The notes beneath the pieces are model-generated. The model was not told the origin of the DNA. It ran no database searches and worked only from the letters and a program-made list of their open reading frames with translations. The position numbers were made by a program, and so were the translations under genes. Shown here piece by piece: positions 1-10,656 of a stretch of DNA of 64,000 nucleotides. Source of the DNA: Saccharum officinarum. Its lineage: Eukaryota > Streptophyta > Magnoliopsida > Poales > Poaceae. The stretch spans positions 13,373,381 to 13,437,380 of the forward strand of contig CM036221.1 of NCBI GenBank assembly GCA_020631735.1, read 5' to 3'. Within the stretch, counting starts at the first letter, position 1. Each line of letters starts with the position of its first letter.

Positions 1-3000
1 TAGAACATGCACAGGTGGAAGGAAAGCCCATGAATATATTCAACAAATTGGTCTGCTTAGGAATACATGTATCAGCACAAAAGAAATTAGAATTGAGAGC
101 CAATTTAAATGGACTAAAATAAAACCCATAATTACTCACACTTTCAGAACAGGGCTAAGCCTGTAACAAACAAATAAATATCAAAACAACAATGGTTAGA
201 TTGTAAGCCTGTATACAAAAAAAATATCAAAACAATGGCTAGCTATTTCTCGACTCAATGCACTGACAAACAAATCGAAGAAACCCAACTTCTTAATGAC
301 CTTCAGAAACTCTTACCCTTGATTAATAATGGCAGAGCAATAATTTGAAACCAGTGCCGCAGACCTAAAGAAACATCAAAAACAATATCTCCAGCCGATG
401 AAGGCACCGAGCAGGCAGCAGGAGCCCAAAGCAGCCAACCATGGCCACTTCGTCTCCGACGAGAATCTCCATTGCCTCAACCTTCTTCTTCTCCTTCAGT
501 TTTCGCGCGCCGGTCGTGGATCCCATGGGCACCTAGCCCCGCTGCCGCCCCTTGGTCACGCCGCCACCTCAGACCCTGGCCCCGCACCCACACGCCTGTG
601 CCCCATGACCCCGCCTGCCCCTACATGCGGCATCAATGCAGAGGGCCGTCGTCGCCGCCACCACCTGCTTTGCCGCGTAGCCACCCTGCCCCTCCCCGGC
701 TTTCTCCTCGCGAGCGCGGCAAGCGCCGCCACTGGCCCGACCCGCCTTCCCTCGCCGTGCGCTACCACCGCACAGGCCCACCCGCCGCCGACAAGCTCGC
801 CGCCGCGCAGACAGCCACTGTCCTAGCCGGAGGGGGCGGCATGTCAAGTGGAGAGTGGCAGTGTCGATGTGGTTGGGGGCGGTGCCGATCCGTCCACCCC
901 AACGCTGGTCCAGCCAGGGGAGATGAAGGGGGCGGCGCGTCGACGGGAGGGCGCCCACGGCGTCGATCCGGTTGGAGACAGCGTCGATCTAACGGCCCCA
1001 ACGTTGATCCGAGCGAGAGAGCGGGGCGTAGGGGTAGGTGGGTAGCTGGGGCAGACGTCGGGGTCGGGGAGGCTCGTGTCGCAGGTGGGATGGTCCCACT
1101 TGTCGGCACGGTAAAAATTACTGGAGAGCCATCGAGCAGGTGGCTGTTTCGCTCGCCGGTGAACGATTGGGAACCATAATTTTTAGTTGTAGAGACAGAG
1201 AAGTAGCACCATCAGATTATACTTGAGGATTGTAAAGATGCACTCTTGGGTGAGTGGATATATCACCAGGTATTTTTTGTTTCAAGTTGCACCGACAAAT
1301 CATTATTGAAGACTGTAAAGATGATATGGTCTTGCCGACAGCTTTGACAAAACAAAAAAATTTAAGCCGAACTCAAATCACATAAAACCAAAATTAATTT
1401 TGAGGGAATATTAGATAAAACAAATTTAATTAACTAGGATAATCATACTGCAATGTCAAGTACAGTTTGGGGTGCATTTCTTTACATCCAGAATGCAAAA
1501 AGACATTCAATTCTAATGAATTTTTAACCATAGCGGCAGAGTTGGTAGACAACATAGAAGAAGAGTTGCCTTTGCTTGTCCAACCATATCAGATGGCCAC
1601 CACGTCAAGCCGATATCTTTGCAAAAAAACAAAAAAATTCAACAAGCTTACAAGTGCCTTTAGACATTACAGAAGTATTCAACATGTAAAATTTGGAATA
1701 AAAGAAATAGACCATATGCAGGAGGGTGCCTCTAAAAAGTGTCACACTGCATCCATCTAATTATGCACAGGTTTGGCCTGTATCACAAATGCAAGAATCA
1801 AAGCCATAAATTGATTGAAAAAAACAGTATAAATGGTATAACAAAATCGTAGTAGGAAACATACACTGAATTCAATATGATAAACCACTTACAGAACTAT
1901 ATCTTCAAAATGGACTGAACATTTTGAGGGGACGGGACAAAGCCTGAACTCGTAGCATGGATCTTTTCTTAAATCTTAACTCTATTGCATATTTTCAAAG
2001 CTAATAATGTTCCATCATCCATGAACCTAACAGGGCATGATATCTGTACTTGCCCATACTAAATTTGACACAAGGCACAAAACTATGCTTTGAATAAAGT
2101 AAAAATTTATTGCCATCAAGGTCAGAACTCAATAAGCAATAAAGTAAAAATTTAAAAGGGTCTACAAACTTCAAAAGCACCTCCACATAGGATTAGGAAC
2201 TAAAAGAGATGATAATGAAGTGTCAGCAACAGGACCTAACTGAAACCCAATTTGAAAAGAAACATAAAAGATCATCATGCCTAGATATGGACAGGACAAC
2301 TCCTCTTGTTTGCTTTCTGAAATCTGTACAATGTATTAGCACACTAATAATTTGCGGCAATAAAACACAACAACAACAACATAGCCTTTTGTCCCAAGAC
2401 GAAAAGTGGAAGCATAAAAATCTAATTACCTTTGTTCTCATATAATTTCTTTCTTTCACGAGTTCAGAAGATAATGAGAATTTGAATCGATACTGGAAAA
2501 GCACAACAACATGGAATACTCAAGCAGCCAAGTTACCTAAGTACTAAAAATGGCAAGAATGGCAATGGTAGCACCTGACATGGCAATGGCAGTAGAACAC
2601 ACTCTGAGTAGCAATCAACCAATAAGATATAAACAACAACAAATTAGAAAAATATCAAAACATACATAATCATGATATAAGATAACTTTAAATCCTGACC
2701 GAATCTAACATCATTTCACAAACATCAGTCCTTGATAAGGCCAGCACTAAGTAGGCCTCTCTTAAAATAGCAAGAAAGTGACAACATTGAAGACACCTCA
2801 AGTGACTTGGGATCATATTTGAAAGGCGTATTATGGAAGAAATAGGTTCTCAAAATTAAAGCAAGTGATAATCCATGAATCAAGGAGGAAACAAGGAAAG
2901 AGAAGCAGGAAGCTAGCAGGAGACCTATTCTTTCCCCCCTACCCTCCTCAAGTGACTCGTGGATCATGGTTTGCTTGTTGTTGGACCTGTACAAGCTAGT

Positions 3001-3882
3001 AGTTATCAAAGAAATTCAAGAAAGAGAAGGAAGAAATGAACAGATTCTTTGAAAAACATTTGCATAACATTATAGAATAAACTATACAAGGAGTTCAATT
3101 GATAATATTCAAGATGGAAAGAAATTAATTTAGATGAAGAATTACAAGTGTACTTGCTAAATAAAATACCAGTTCCAGCTCACACAATATAAACTAAAGA
3201 TACATAGTCTGAGTTAAAAAAAATAGAATATTCCTAGAAAAAAGTTTTTAAAAGTAAATGTTTCTATAACACTGAAAAATGGCAAACTAGACCAAATGCT
3301 TACTTGGAGCAGGTTAATCTATATAGAAAAAATAAAATAAAGATATACAGGATAATATGATAAGAAAACTAATCTAATAGCAGATAAGGACAAAAGCTCC
3401 TAGCAGCGGTTGAAAACAGAGCCCTCATTACCATTTTGCATTGTAGACATGTAATTAATCGAACGTAACATTCGGCCAAATGTAATACCTAAAACATTTG
3501 TTAAAAAAGCAAATCAAACTTTTACAAATTGTAATGATGCAGTAAAATACTAGACAATCCAAATATTAATTTAAAAAAATATGTAAATGTTCATTTTGTA
3601 GAAAAAATCAACAATAACCTAAGCTGTAGATCTGTTTTGGCATAAGGCCTAGACTCGTTGATCATGTGCTGATTGGAGCTAGAACTGTACAAACTAGTAG
3701 TCGTCAAAGAAGTTCCTAGGATTTCAATCAAGAAACAAAAAGGAAAAACTAATCAAGAATTTGATCATAAGGAAATAACTTTTTTTAGAGGGTAAGAGCA
3801 AATCAATTCAACAGAAAAATTAAATCTGTGAAGAACAAATACCGCATCTGAAGACGTAGACATGAATTCTCAGGTAAAAAAT
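1..3882. other. Host flank, AT-rich, no gene resolved
   Basis: AT-rich sequence with many short interrupted frames and no domain I recognise; it reads like intron or intergenic DNA. A GC-rich block at about 470-1,110 breaks the pattern. On the minus strand this block has the composition of a grass promoter and 5' leader. It contains a short frame with ATG at 526-524 running to a stop at 365-367 (53 codons, basic Lys-rich N-terminal half), which could be a first exon, but nothing confirms it. The longest plus-strand frame outside that block (1,467-1,760, 97 codons) resembles nothing I know. Confidence 0.3.
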
Positions 3883-4080
3883 GTGGAGGGAGATAGGAGT
3901 GGCGGAGAGGAGAAAGAGGAGCGGCGGCGGGAAGAGAGAGAGAGAGGAGAAAGAGGAGCGGCGACGGGGGAGAGAGAGGGGGGAGGGAGAGAGAGGGGGA
4001 GGGAGAGACAGATGAGAGAGAGGAGAGCGGCGTCGTGGAGAGAAAGAGGAGAGCGGCGGCGGGGAGAGAGAAGGGTAGAC
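3883..4080. repeat. Purine-rich (GA/GGA) low-complexity tract
   Basis: About 200 bases almost purely G and A on the plus strand (runs of GAGAGA, GGAGGG, GAGCGGCGG). It gives long but meaningless open frames on both strands. It could form triplex or serve as a GA-repeat regulatory tract near a promoter. I see only composition, not function. Confidence 0.7.
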
Positions 4081-4502
4081 TAGGAGTGTGGTGACCAAAT
4101 TACCCTTATGTGCTGGGAGAGAAAATAGCAGACCGGTACGCATCTCAAAGCAGTCCAGAGCAACATATGGTCCAAATAACCCTGGTGTCCACAGGGGCAT
4201 GTGAAATTTTCGCGTTGAACTTGGGACATACGTGAAGTTGCGGCGCTAGCTGTTCAGAAGCCAAAGCCAGGTGGGTTCTCTTCATGGATCACGTAATACT
4301 GTATGTGACGAACTGAATAATCCTTTCCAGAATGCCAGTAACCATACACATACCTCATGCATGCAGCAGAACAATCCTTAGCCAAATAGCCAGCCACCGC
4401 TGATTTGCTGAACGTACTAATTGAACACTAATACGAGTACGACACCAGCCGGCGGCCTGGCACTGGCAGTGCCGCGCCGGCCGGCGGAGGGAAGGAGCTG
4501 CC

Positions 4503-5593
4503 ATGGCTGAGCAAGCGGCGGGCGCCGTGAGCTCGCTGCTGAGCATCATCCGCAGTGAGGCGCAGCTGCTGAGCGGCGTCGGGGACGACATGCGGTCCAT
4601 CAAGGAGGAGATGGAGAGCATGAACAGCTTCCTAGACTACCTGGCTAGGGCGGTGCCGGTGCCTCCTGACCGCGAGCACGACGAGCAAGTCCGCACCTGG
4701 ATGAACCAGGTCCGGCATCTGGCCCACGACTGCAACAGCTGCCTCGACATCTACCTGTACCGCAGCAGCCCCGAGATCCTCCTCGCTAGGAGCCGCTTCG
4801 GCCGCTACCTCTGCTGGCTTCCCTGGTTCTTGCGCAAGATGGTCGCGGGCACAGCGTGGCCACCCATCTGCGCCAGCTCAAGGACCGGGCGCGCGAGGTC
4901 AGCGAGCGCCGGTGCAGGTACACCGTGGAGGCCGCCCCAGCGGTGCCGAGGCTGCTAGCTGCAGGGCAGTCGTCGTCGTCGATGATCACTCTTGCGGCTG
5001 CTACATCTGGAGGAGGCGGCTACGATCAAGGTTTTCTGTACCGGTATTTTAAAAATCTCGGTGGTCACCGATAAACGGGAATATCGGATATATCGGAAAT
5101 TTATCGGCGATAGAAATAAAATTTTGGAAGAAATTTAGACAAAAAATGACTCATTTTGTTCAGGAAAGCGCATAGATCATTTCTAAACAATCTAACATAA
5201 AAAACTAAATAAAACATATTATCAATTGCTTATTCAATGAGGAAGGCAGTGACATGGCTGGAGCATGCTGAGTGTGTTGCGGCGGTGGCAACTTGAACTT
5301 AGAAGAAAAGGAAACAGAAAATTAAACATGGATTAAGGTTAGAGTATTGAGTGGGCTTTGGCGTCTATTTAGATGACAAAATTTTAAAAATATGAAAATT
5401 TCGGACGATAGAGGAAAAATTTCGGACCTAGCCGGTAAACGGGATATCTCGGAAATTTCGGATTGTACCGGCCGATATTTTTTTCCCTGGCTACGATGAC
5501 GAAGAAGAAGACACTAGTGACCATCAGCAGCAGCATGTGGCGGCGGCAAGAGGAGGAGGAGGATGTCAGGGATCCGGAGATCACGTTCAATAG
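4503..5593 (+). pseudogene. NLR disease-resistance gene fragment (Rx-type coiled-coil domain), frameshifted and interrupted
   Basis: The start is an ATG in good plant context (GCCATGG). The first ~115 residues match the N-terminal Rx_N coiled-coil domain of CC-NBS-LRR immune receptors: an amphipathic run ([18 protein letters not shown]) and a segment with the spacing of the EDVID region ([15 protein letters not shown]). At about 4,835-4,856 the frame changes; the following frame continues family-like sequence ([17 protein letters not shown]). It is then cut by a hAT-type insertion at 5,027-5,489. Skipping the element, the frame resumes with an acidic, Gln-rich stretch and stops at 5,591-5,593. 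No P-loop, NB-ARC or LRR follows, whereas intact members are about 900-1,100 residues. I infer a truncated, non-functional NLR relic; a short expressed CC-only protein is less likely given the frameshift. Confidence 0.75.
5027..5489. mobile_element. Non-autonomous hAT-type DNA transposon inside the NLR fragment
   Basis: This 463-bp segment is bounded by an 8-bp direct repeat GCTACGAT (5,019-5,026 and 5,490-5,497), the hAT target-duplication length. The left end reads CAAGG and the reverse complement of the right end reads CAGGG, the usual hAT terminal form. The imperfect terminal repeats share a CCGGTA block about 15-20 bases in. The interior is rich in TATCGG/AAATTT motifs and AT, with no transposase frame. 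Removing the element and one repeat copy restores the host frame across the junction. Confidence 0.75.
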
Positions 5594-6003
5594 GAAGGGG
5601 ATGCAGAGGAGGCGCTGACTGCATGAAGTCTGACCTGGGCGACAACCCGCGGCTAGGGTTTTGCGCTGTTGTTGGGCCGCCGCGCCACCGGGGCCTCTCG
5701 CGCAGGCCAACGCGGCAGGGCTCGACGGTGCCGAGTCCTTCGCGCCGAGGCTGCCCGCATCGGCGGGGAGAGACGGAGGCGAAGGTCGTGGCGAGCAGCG
5801 GTGGCGTCGCGGCGTCTACAGGGGCAAGGACAGCGGCGGCGGCGCCGAGAGCGGGGCTGGGGCAGGCACGGCGCGGGGGTGGGAGTGGCGGATGCGCCGC
5901 CCGTACGGGAGGAACGGCGTGAGCGAGCGCGGAGCAGGGAAGAGGGAGGCGGCTGCGGCATGCCGCGGCACGGGACTCCACGCGCGGCGCGGGGTACGCG
6001 GAG
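5594..6003. other. GC-rich host sequence, no gene identified
   Basis: This stretch of about 410 bases is GC-rich and open in several frames on both strands because stops are rare in such sequence. Translations are Arg/Gly/Ala-rich without recognisable domains. It follows the NLR relic directly, but I see no NB-ARC motif in any frame. Confidence 0.3.
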
Positions 6004-6006
6004 TTA

Positions 6007-6429
6007 GACTCTAAAATCATACTCTAAAGCTTTAGAGTATGAATATAGAGTAAAAACGGCTGCACTGGGTACTCTAAAACGATACTCTATCATTTCTCTC
6101 ACTCTATATTTAGAGTAGTACTGTGCTTACTCTATACTCTATAGTGGCGGGTCCCACTAGCTAAACAAAGGAAAAATTTTATAACTCACAAACCAAAAAT
6201 CCAAATTAAATTTCGATTTCACCATTAAATTCGTCTCAATAAATCCTTCAAAACTAGATCACACATGGATATATTTAGATAAAGTGACAAGTGGGTCCCA
6301 CAGTGGATAGAGTGGATAGAGGATGATATAGAGGATGGATGGGTGCGGGAGAATTAAGTATAGAGGAGAGAATCTTGCTGACCAGGACATATAGAGGATG
6401 AATATAGAGGTCCATGAGTGCGGGTAGTC
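6007..6429. mobile_element. Candidate MITE (PIF/Harbinger-like, TTA target site)
   Basis: A 423-bp segment lies between two TTA trinucleotides (6,004-6,006 and 6,430-6,432). Both ends start GACT when read inward. The outer ~150 bases on each side are loosely inverted copies rich in CTCTA/TAGAG, each ending inward at a GTCCCAC / GTGGGACCCAC block. A 22-bp perfect palindrome lies at 6,019-6,040. There is no coding capacity. Family assignment rests on the TTA duplication and size only. Confidence 0.45.
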
Positions 6430-6432
6430 TTA

Positions 6433-8232
6433 GCGAGGTGAGGCGCCGGGCGAAAGGATAAGCAAGGAAACGAACGGAGGCGATCGGGCGAGGAATGGAC
6501 GGACGGGACAGATCGAGTGCACTGTAGGTGAAGCAGTTATTAAACAGAAGCTGATGGGAAAAACTAAAGATTTCACTAGAAGAATGAAATATTGCACGAC
6601 CACGCAAACAAATCAAGAGAACACATGGAAGTGGTAGGTTTGAAAATTAAACCACAATCATAGCCCAGTAAAACACTAGAAACCATAGCTCAATAAAATG
6701 CAAACCATCTGAAGCTGGAATCAAGTTTTACCAATTCTTATCTTTTGTTTTCTTTAAGGTAGAAGAATGATATTAACAATCAGTCTGGTCGGAACATCAA
6801 GTTAACGCATTTAGCAAGTTAATCACACATTTAAGCTTGTGTTTCAGCAACTAAAACAGCAAGGTAATCACAATGTATTTGAGTTCGTGTTTCAACAAAC
6901 AACAGAAAGATAATCACGTATTTGAAGAGTGCAAATACCTTCCAATGACAAGATGATGTCATGAACTGATTCCATGTTGCGCTCAGTACCGGCTGCATAA
7001 AACAAGAGATGTGCTGATTTTAATTAATTTCATAATTTTGTATACTTGAAGCATTAGTGATAGATTCAGAGAACATGTCTAGTATGTGTTGACCTGTCGT
7101 TCAGTCTTCAACAAGCCTGTATGGGCACAACCAACACAATGCTGGCATGCACTTCTCACAAAAAGGCCGGCCATATATACTAAAATAATACTAAACATAT
7201 TATTTTTATATACATGGATGCATGGAGGGATCGGATTAGTACTTCTACATACCACCATGGCAAGCAGTACTATATTTTATATACCACATATCCAAGTTAA
7301 AAAAATGAGATAGATATGTTGTACTACTACGTGATACGCGTGTACTAGCAATACATACACCATGTTTTCACCAATTTACTACTCCGACATCAGGCTTAAA
7401 TAGAATACCGCCGCCAGGGCCCTAAGCCACCCGCCGTCGTTGCACCACCTAACCGGCCTGCCTCCTCGGAGCCCCTTCCCTTCTAAGACCGTCGGAGTTG
7501 GGGAAAAAGAGTGGGGTGTGTCCGCCAAAACCCTGGTCATGCCATCTTCTTCTTCTTTGTCTCCGACCAGGTGCCGAGGAGCCTCCCCTCCCCTCCTCTT
7601 CTTCGTGATGGCAGCATGGCCTCCTTCCTCTCCCTCTCCGTCAGGACTCAGGCACGTGCACATGGGTTGCGCGACCATCGCGCAATAACTTTTGTATAAA
7701 ATAAATTCTGTATCAGCAATAGCTAATTCCACCCTGCTCCCCCGCATCATTACGGTGCTAAGAGCATCTCAAGTTGTTCCCCAATCCCACCCCTCATCCC
7801 TATAAAACTGTCATATTAGGGGAGATAGCCCACTTTTTCTTCTCTGGCAGTCCCCCAATAACCCTCTCTTTTTTTTGTGGCCACCGATATCTTGCCCATC
7901 TCCCCTCAAACGAAGGGGGACTTGCATCTTCCCCAATAGTTGGGCCCCACAACAACTGCCACTTTTTCCACCTCTCTGAGAGCTCACCGTGTGCCATGGC
8001 TAGAACATGGCCGACGTCGGGGCTGGAGCGGGAGACCTCACGTGGTGGTGGATCTGGAGATCTGTCGCACGAACGGAGACCTAGCGTGGTGGAGGACGAT
8101 GACGATGACCCTAGGGCAGAGAACACCGGCGGAGCATGCGTACCCACGACGATAGCGTCAGCCCAAGCCATCATCCGCCGGCGACTGGGCCTTGGTCCCG
8201 ATGCGGTGTGGAGCGGTGGACGAGCGGTGTGG
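6433..8232. other. Host flank up to the retrotransposon nest, no gene resolved
   Basis: Mixed AT-rich (6,500-7,380) and moderately GC-rich (7,400-7,700, 7,960-8,232) sequence. The translations show no domain I recognise. At about 7,761 the string AGAGCATCTCAA resembles the terminus of common grass DNA transposons, but I could not find a matching opposite end. The GC-rich part continues, after removal of the nested elements, at 29,972-30,133. Confidence 0.3.
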
Positions 8233-8237
8233 GGGTG
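8233..8237. repeat. 5-bp target-site duplication of the SIRE-type element (left copy)
   Basis: GGGTG lies directly before the 5' LTR and is repeated exactly at 29,967-29,971 after the 3' LTR. The match over 21.7 kb fixes the borders and shows that the split 3' LTR belongs to this element. Confidence 0.9.
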
Positions 8238-9138
8238 TGAAAGGTCCTTGTTTGGTTTTGGTAATTGAGTGATAACTTAGATGGACTAATATGTGGTTAT
8301 GTGAGATACACAGGAGATTAGTCCACAGGTGATGGTGTCATGAAGGAGCCTATTGCACATGAGACATGACATGGTGTCATGTGACCAAGGTGGAGAAGAT
8401 CAAGATGAGGCTTGGCTTGATGGACCGGTTGCTAGGGTGAAGGGCAAGTTGTGTGATGGCTTGGCGCCGAAGGACCGAGGCAACGGTGAAGAGCAAGTGA
8501 GGTCAAGATCGATGAACCAATACGGTCACGTGATGATATGAAGTGGATCATATCATTTGGTGATTGGTTGGTGCATGTGTTGCATCAATGTCGGAGGAGA
8601 TGAAGTGGAATGCGCAAGGCAAAGGTATAACCTAGGGCATTTCCACTTCACCGGTCATATGTGTGTAGAGAAGTTTATGACCGGGTTTAGGATAGATGGC
8701 CGTACTATCAAGAGGGGCAAACTTGTTTGCATATCGGTCATCTAGTGCCACTTGAGCGATCTAACTTTGCATACGTGTTAGGATCGAGTGGCGAGGCAAG
8801 TTGAGTGCCTAACCCTTTGAAAATGTTTGTGAAAAGCTAACACACATACACATGGTGGTGTACACATGGTGGTGTTGGCACATTTGCAAAGGAGAAGGTG
8901 TTGGAGTTGGTGTTGATCAACTTAGAGAAGAGATAAATGTTTTTTGGTGTTCTTCGAACACTAGGATGACTCTTAGAGTGGAATACTGCTTTGATCCATT
9001 GTGAATTGGATCAAGTGCTTTAGTGGGTTGTGTAGCCCTCTGAGTAAGCTTTCCAAAATGTCCAAGATCATCGAAATCGGAGTTCGGAGCTAAGAGATAT
9101 CGCCGTTTTACTGAAGGGTGGTCTGTGACTGGACTCGT

Positions 9139-9469
9139 GACCACCGCGTCCGGTCAGTTTCGACAACCGCGTCCGGTCAGTTTCGACCACCGCGTCCGGT
9201 CAGCTACGACCACCGCGTCCGGTCAGTGTTTTTTGTGGGCGAAAGTGACCGGACGCTGCAGCGAGTCCGGTCAGTGATGACCGGACGCGTCCGGTCACTT
9301 CGGGAGCTTGCTGGAACCTCTCTGTTCGCTGTTTCGCTACGACCACCGCGTCCAGTCCCGTTAGTGACCACCGCGTCCGGTCAAAACAAGTTTGTACGCA
9401 CGAAAACTAGCCGTTGGAGCACGCTACTGACCACCGCATCCGGTCAGTTTTGACCACCGCGTCCGGTCA
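9139..9469 (+). repeat. Tandem GACCACCGCGTCCGGTCA array in the LTR
   Basis: About ten copies of a degenerate unit; the first four are spaced about 23 bases apart and later ones are looser. Two units are inverted, giving the perfect 20-bp palindrome at 9,278-9,297 (TGACCGGACGCGTCCGGTCA). The array lies just upstream of the TATA box, where enhancer repeats of copia LTRs are expected. Confidence 0.85.
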
Positions 9470-9518
9470 TCCCGAAAAGGACCCAGTGAAGGGGTAACGA
9501 CTCTATTTGACCATGGGG

Positions 9519-9528
9519 TTATAAATAG
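9519..9528 (+). promoter_or_regulatory. TATA box of the 5' LTR
   Basis: TTATAAATAG follows the tandem array by about 50 bases and is the best TATA match in the LTR. Transcription would start around 9,550. The same motif is at 17,122-17,131 in the other LTR. Confidence 0.6.
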
Positions 9529-10607
9529 ATGCCTTGGCCGGCCTTGGCTAGTGCTTGGCACCCTTGGGACTTAGTGTCCATGCTTTGGGAGTGCTAGGAG
9601 AGCCTCTAACTCACTTGTGCTTGCTAGATTGCGAATCAATAAGCGAGTGAGTGATTCTAGTGCAATTGCATTATGAGATTGCATCAAGTGGCACTAGGTG
9701 ATCGTATTGCAAGCCGGTGGTGTTTGTTACTCTTGGAGGTTGCCACCTCCTAGATGGCTTGGTGGCTTGTGGCTCCGTCGAAGCTCGCAAGAAGATTATG
9801 CGAGGCTTCGGAGAAGCTTTGTGAGGGGGATTGTGCTCACCCCGCGGGGATCGCGAAGAGTAACTCTAGTTGAGCATGTCATTGAGCTACCACACTTTAT
9901 GGTGGGTTCTTGCGGTGCCTTTTGAGAGGCTCGGTGTGTGACCGATTAGCCGCCGAACCACGAAGTGTTGGTCGACACAACGGGGACGTAGCTTGGTGGC
10001 AACCAAGTGAACCTCGAGAGAAAAATCACCGTATCAACATTGTCTACTCTTCTCAGTGGTTTGCCTTCGTGCAACACAAGCTTGTATTTACTTTCATATA
10101 TACTTGTGCTTGTGTAGTTGCTCTCATAACTAGTTTGCTTGTGTAGCTTGCTAGTCGTCTTCTTGCTTGTGTAGCTAGAAGCTTCCCCTTTGCATGACTA
10201 ATTTGGTTTGTGTAACCTTGTTAGTCACATTGCTTAGTTTATATAGCTAAGTGTTTTGCGCTCTCTAATTTGGCATTAGTTGCCTTGTTATTGAGCCTTG
10301 CTAGTAAGCTTAGGCTTTGTGCGCTTTGCTTACTAGAATTGTGTAGGAGCTCCCTCTTGCTTGCAAAGTACGAGTGCATAGGTTTATGTGACCTTGCTCT
10401 AGAATTAAATAGGAGAGCTCTTGCTAAGGAAAGCACCTTAGTTGCTTAATTAGGATCTTTGTGAGGTGCTTGTGAACTTAGTTAGAGGGGTGTAGTCTTG
10501 GCTAGACCGATAAGTTTAATTCCGCATTTGTTTTGGTTAGCCAACACGTTTAAGTTTTAGAAAGGACTATTCACCCCCCCTCTAGTCTGCCATCTCGACC
10601 CTTCAAG

Positions 10608-10619
10608 TGGTATCAGAGC
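10608..10619 (+). other. Primer-binding site (initiator tRNA-Met)
   Basis: TGGTATCAGAGC lies two bases after the 5' LTR and is complementary to the 3' end of plant initiator tRNA-Met. Confidence 0.9.
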
Positions 10620-10656
10620 CGGGTCTCTCATTTGTGGTCTTCACCGACCCGAGAGG

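Larger units (their letters stand above)
8238..10605 (+). repeat. 5' LTR of the SIRE-type element
   Basis: Starts TGAAAGGTCC and ends CCCTTCA. It contains a GTCCGGTCA tandem array (9,139-9,469), a TATA box at about 9,519 and, further on, many GCTTGTGTAG / TTGCTAG phrases. It matches 15,841-17,724 plus 29,482-29,966 nearly base for base. Confidence 0.95.

Noticed and set aside
472..1179. Overlapping GC-rich frames on both strands, up to 235 codons
   Set aside because: Pro/Arg/Ala-rich translations in several frames at once, no domains; the length follows from GC content and lack of stops.
3820..4200. 126-codon minus-strand frame rich in Ser/Pro/Leu
   Set aside because: It is the complement of the GA-rich tract and has no independent coding character.
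5514..6014. Five overlapping frames over 100 codons after the NLR relic
   Set aside because: GC composition effect; no NB-ARC, LRR or other motif in any frame.
7761..8232. DNA transposon beginning AGAGCATCTCAA
   Set aside because: Only one terminus is recognisable and no target duplication was found.
8353..8745. Two 62-codon frames repeated at 15,956-16,348
   Set aside because: They lie inside the SIRE-type LTR and recur only because the LTR does.
9139..9469. CRISPR-like regular repeats
   Set aside because: The units are degenerate, adjacent rather than separated by unique spacers, partly inverted, and lie inside a plant LTR.
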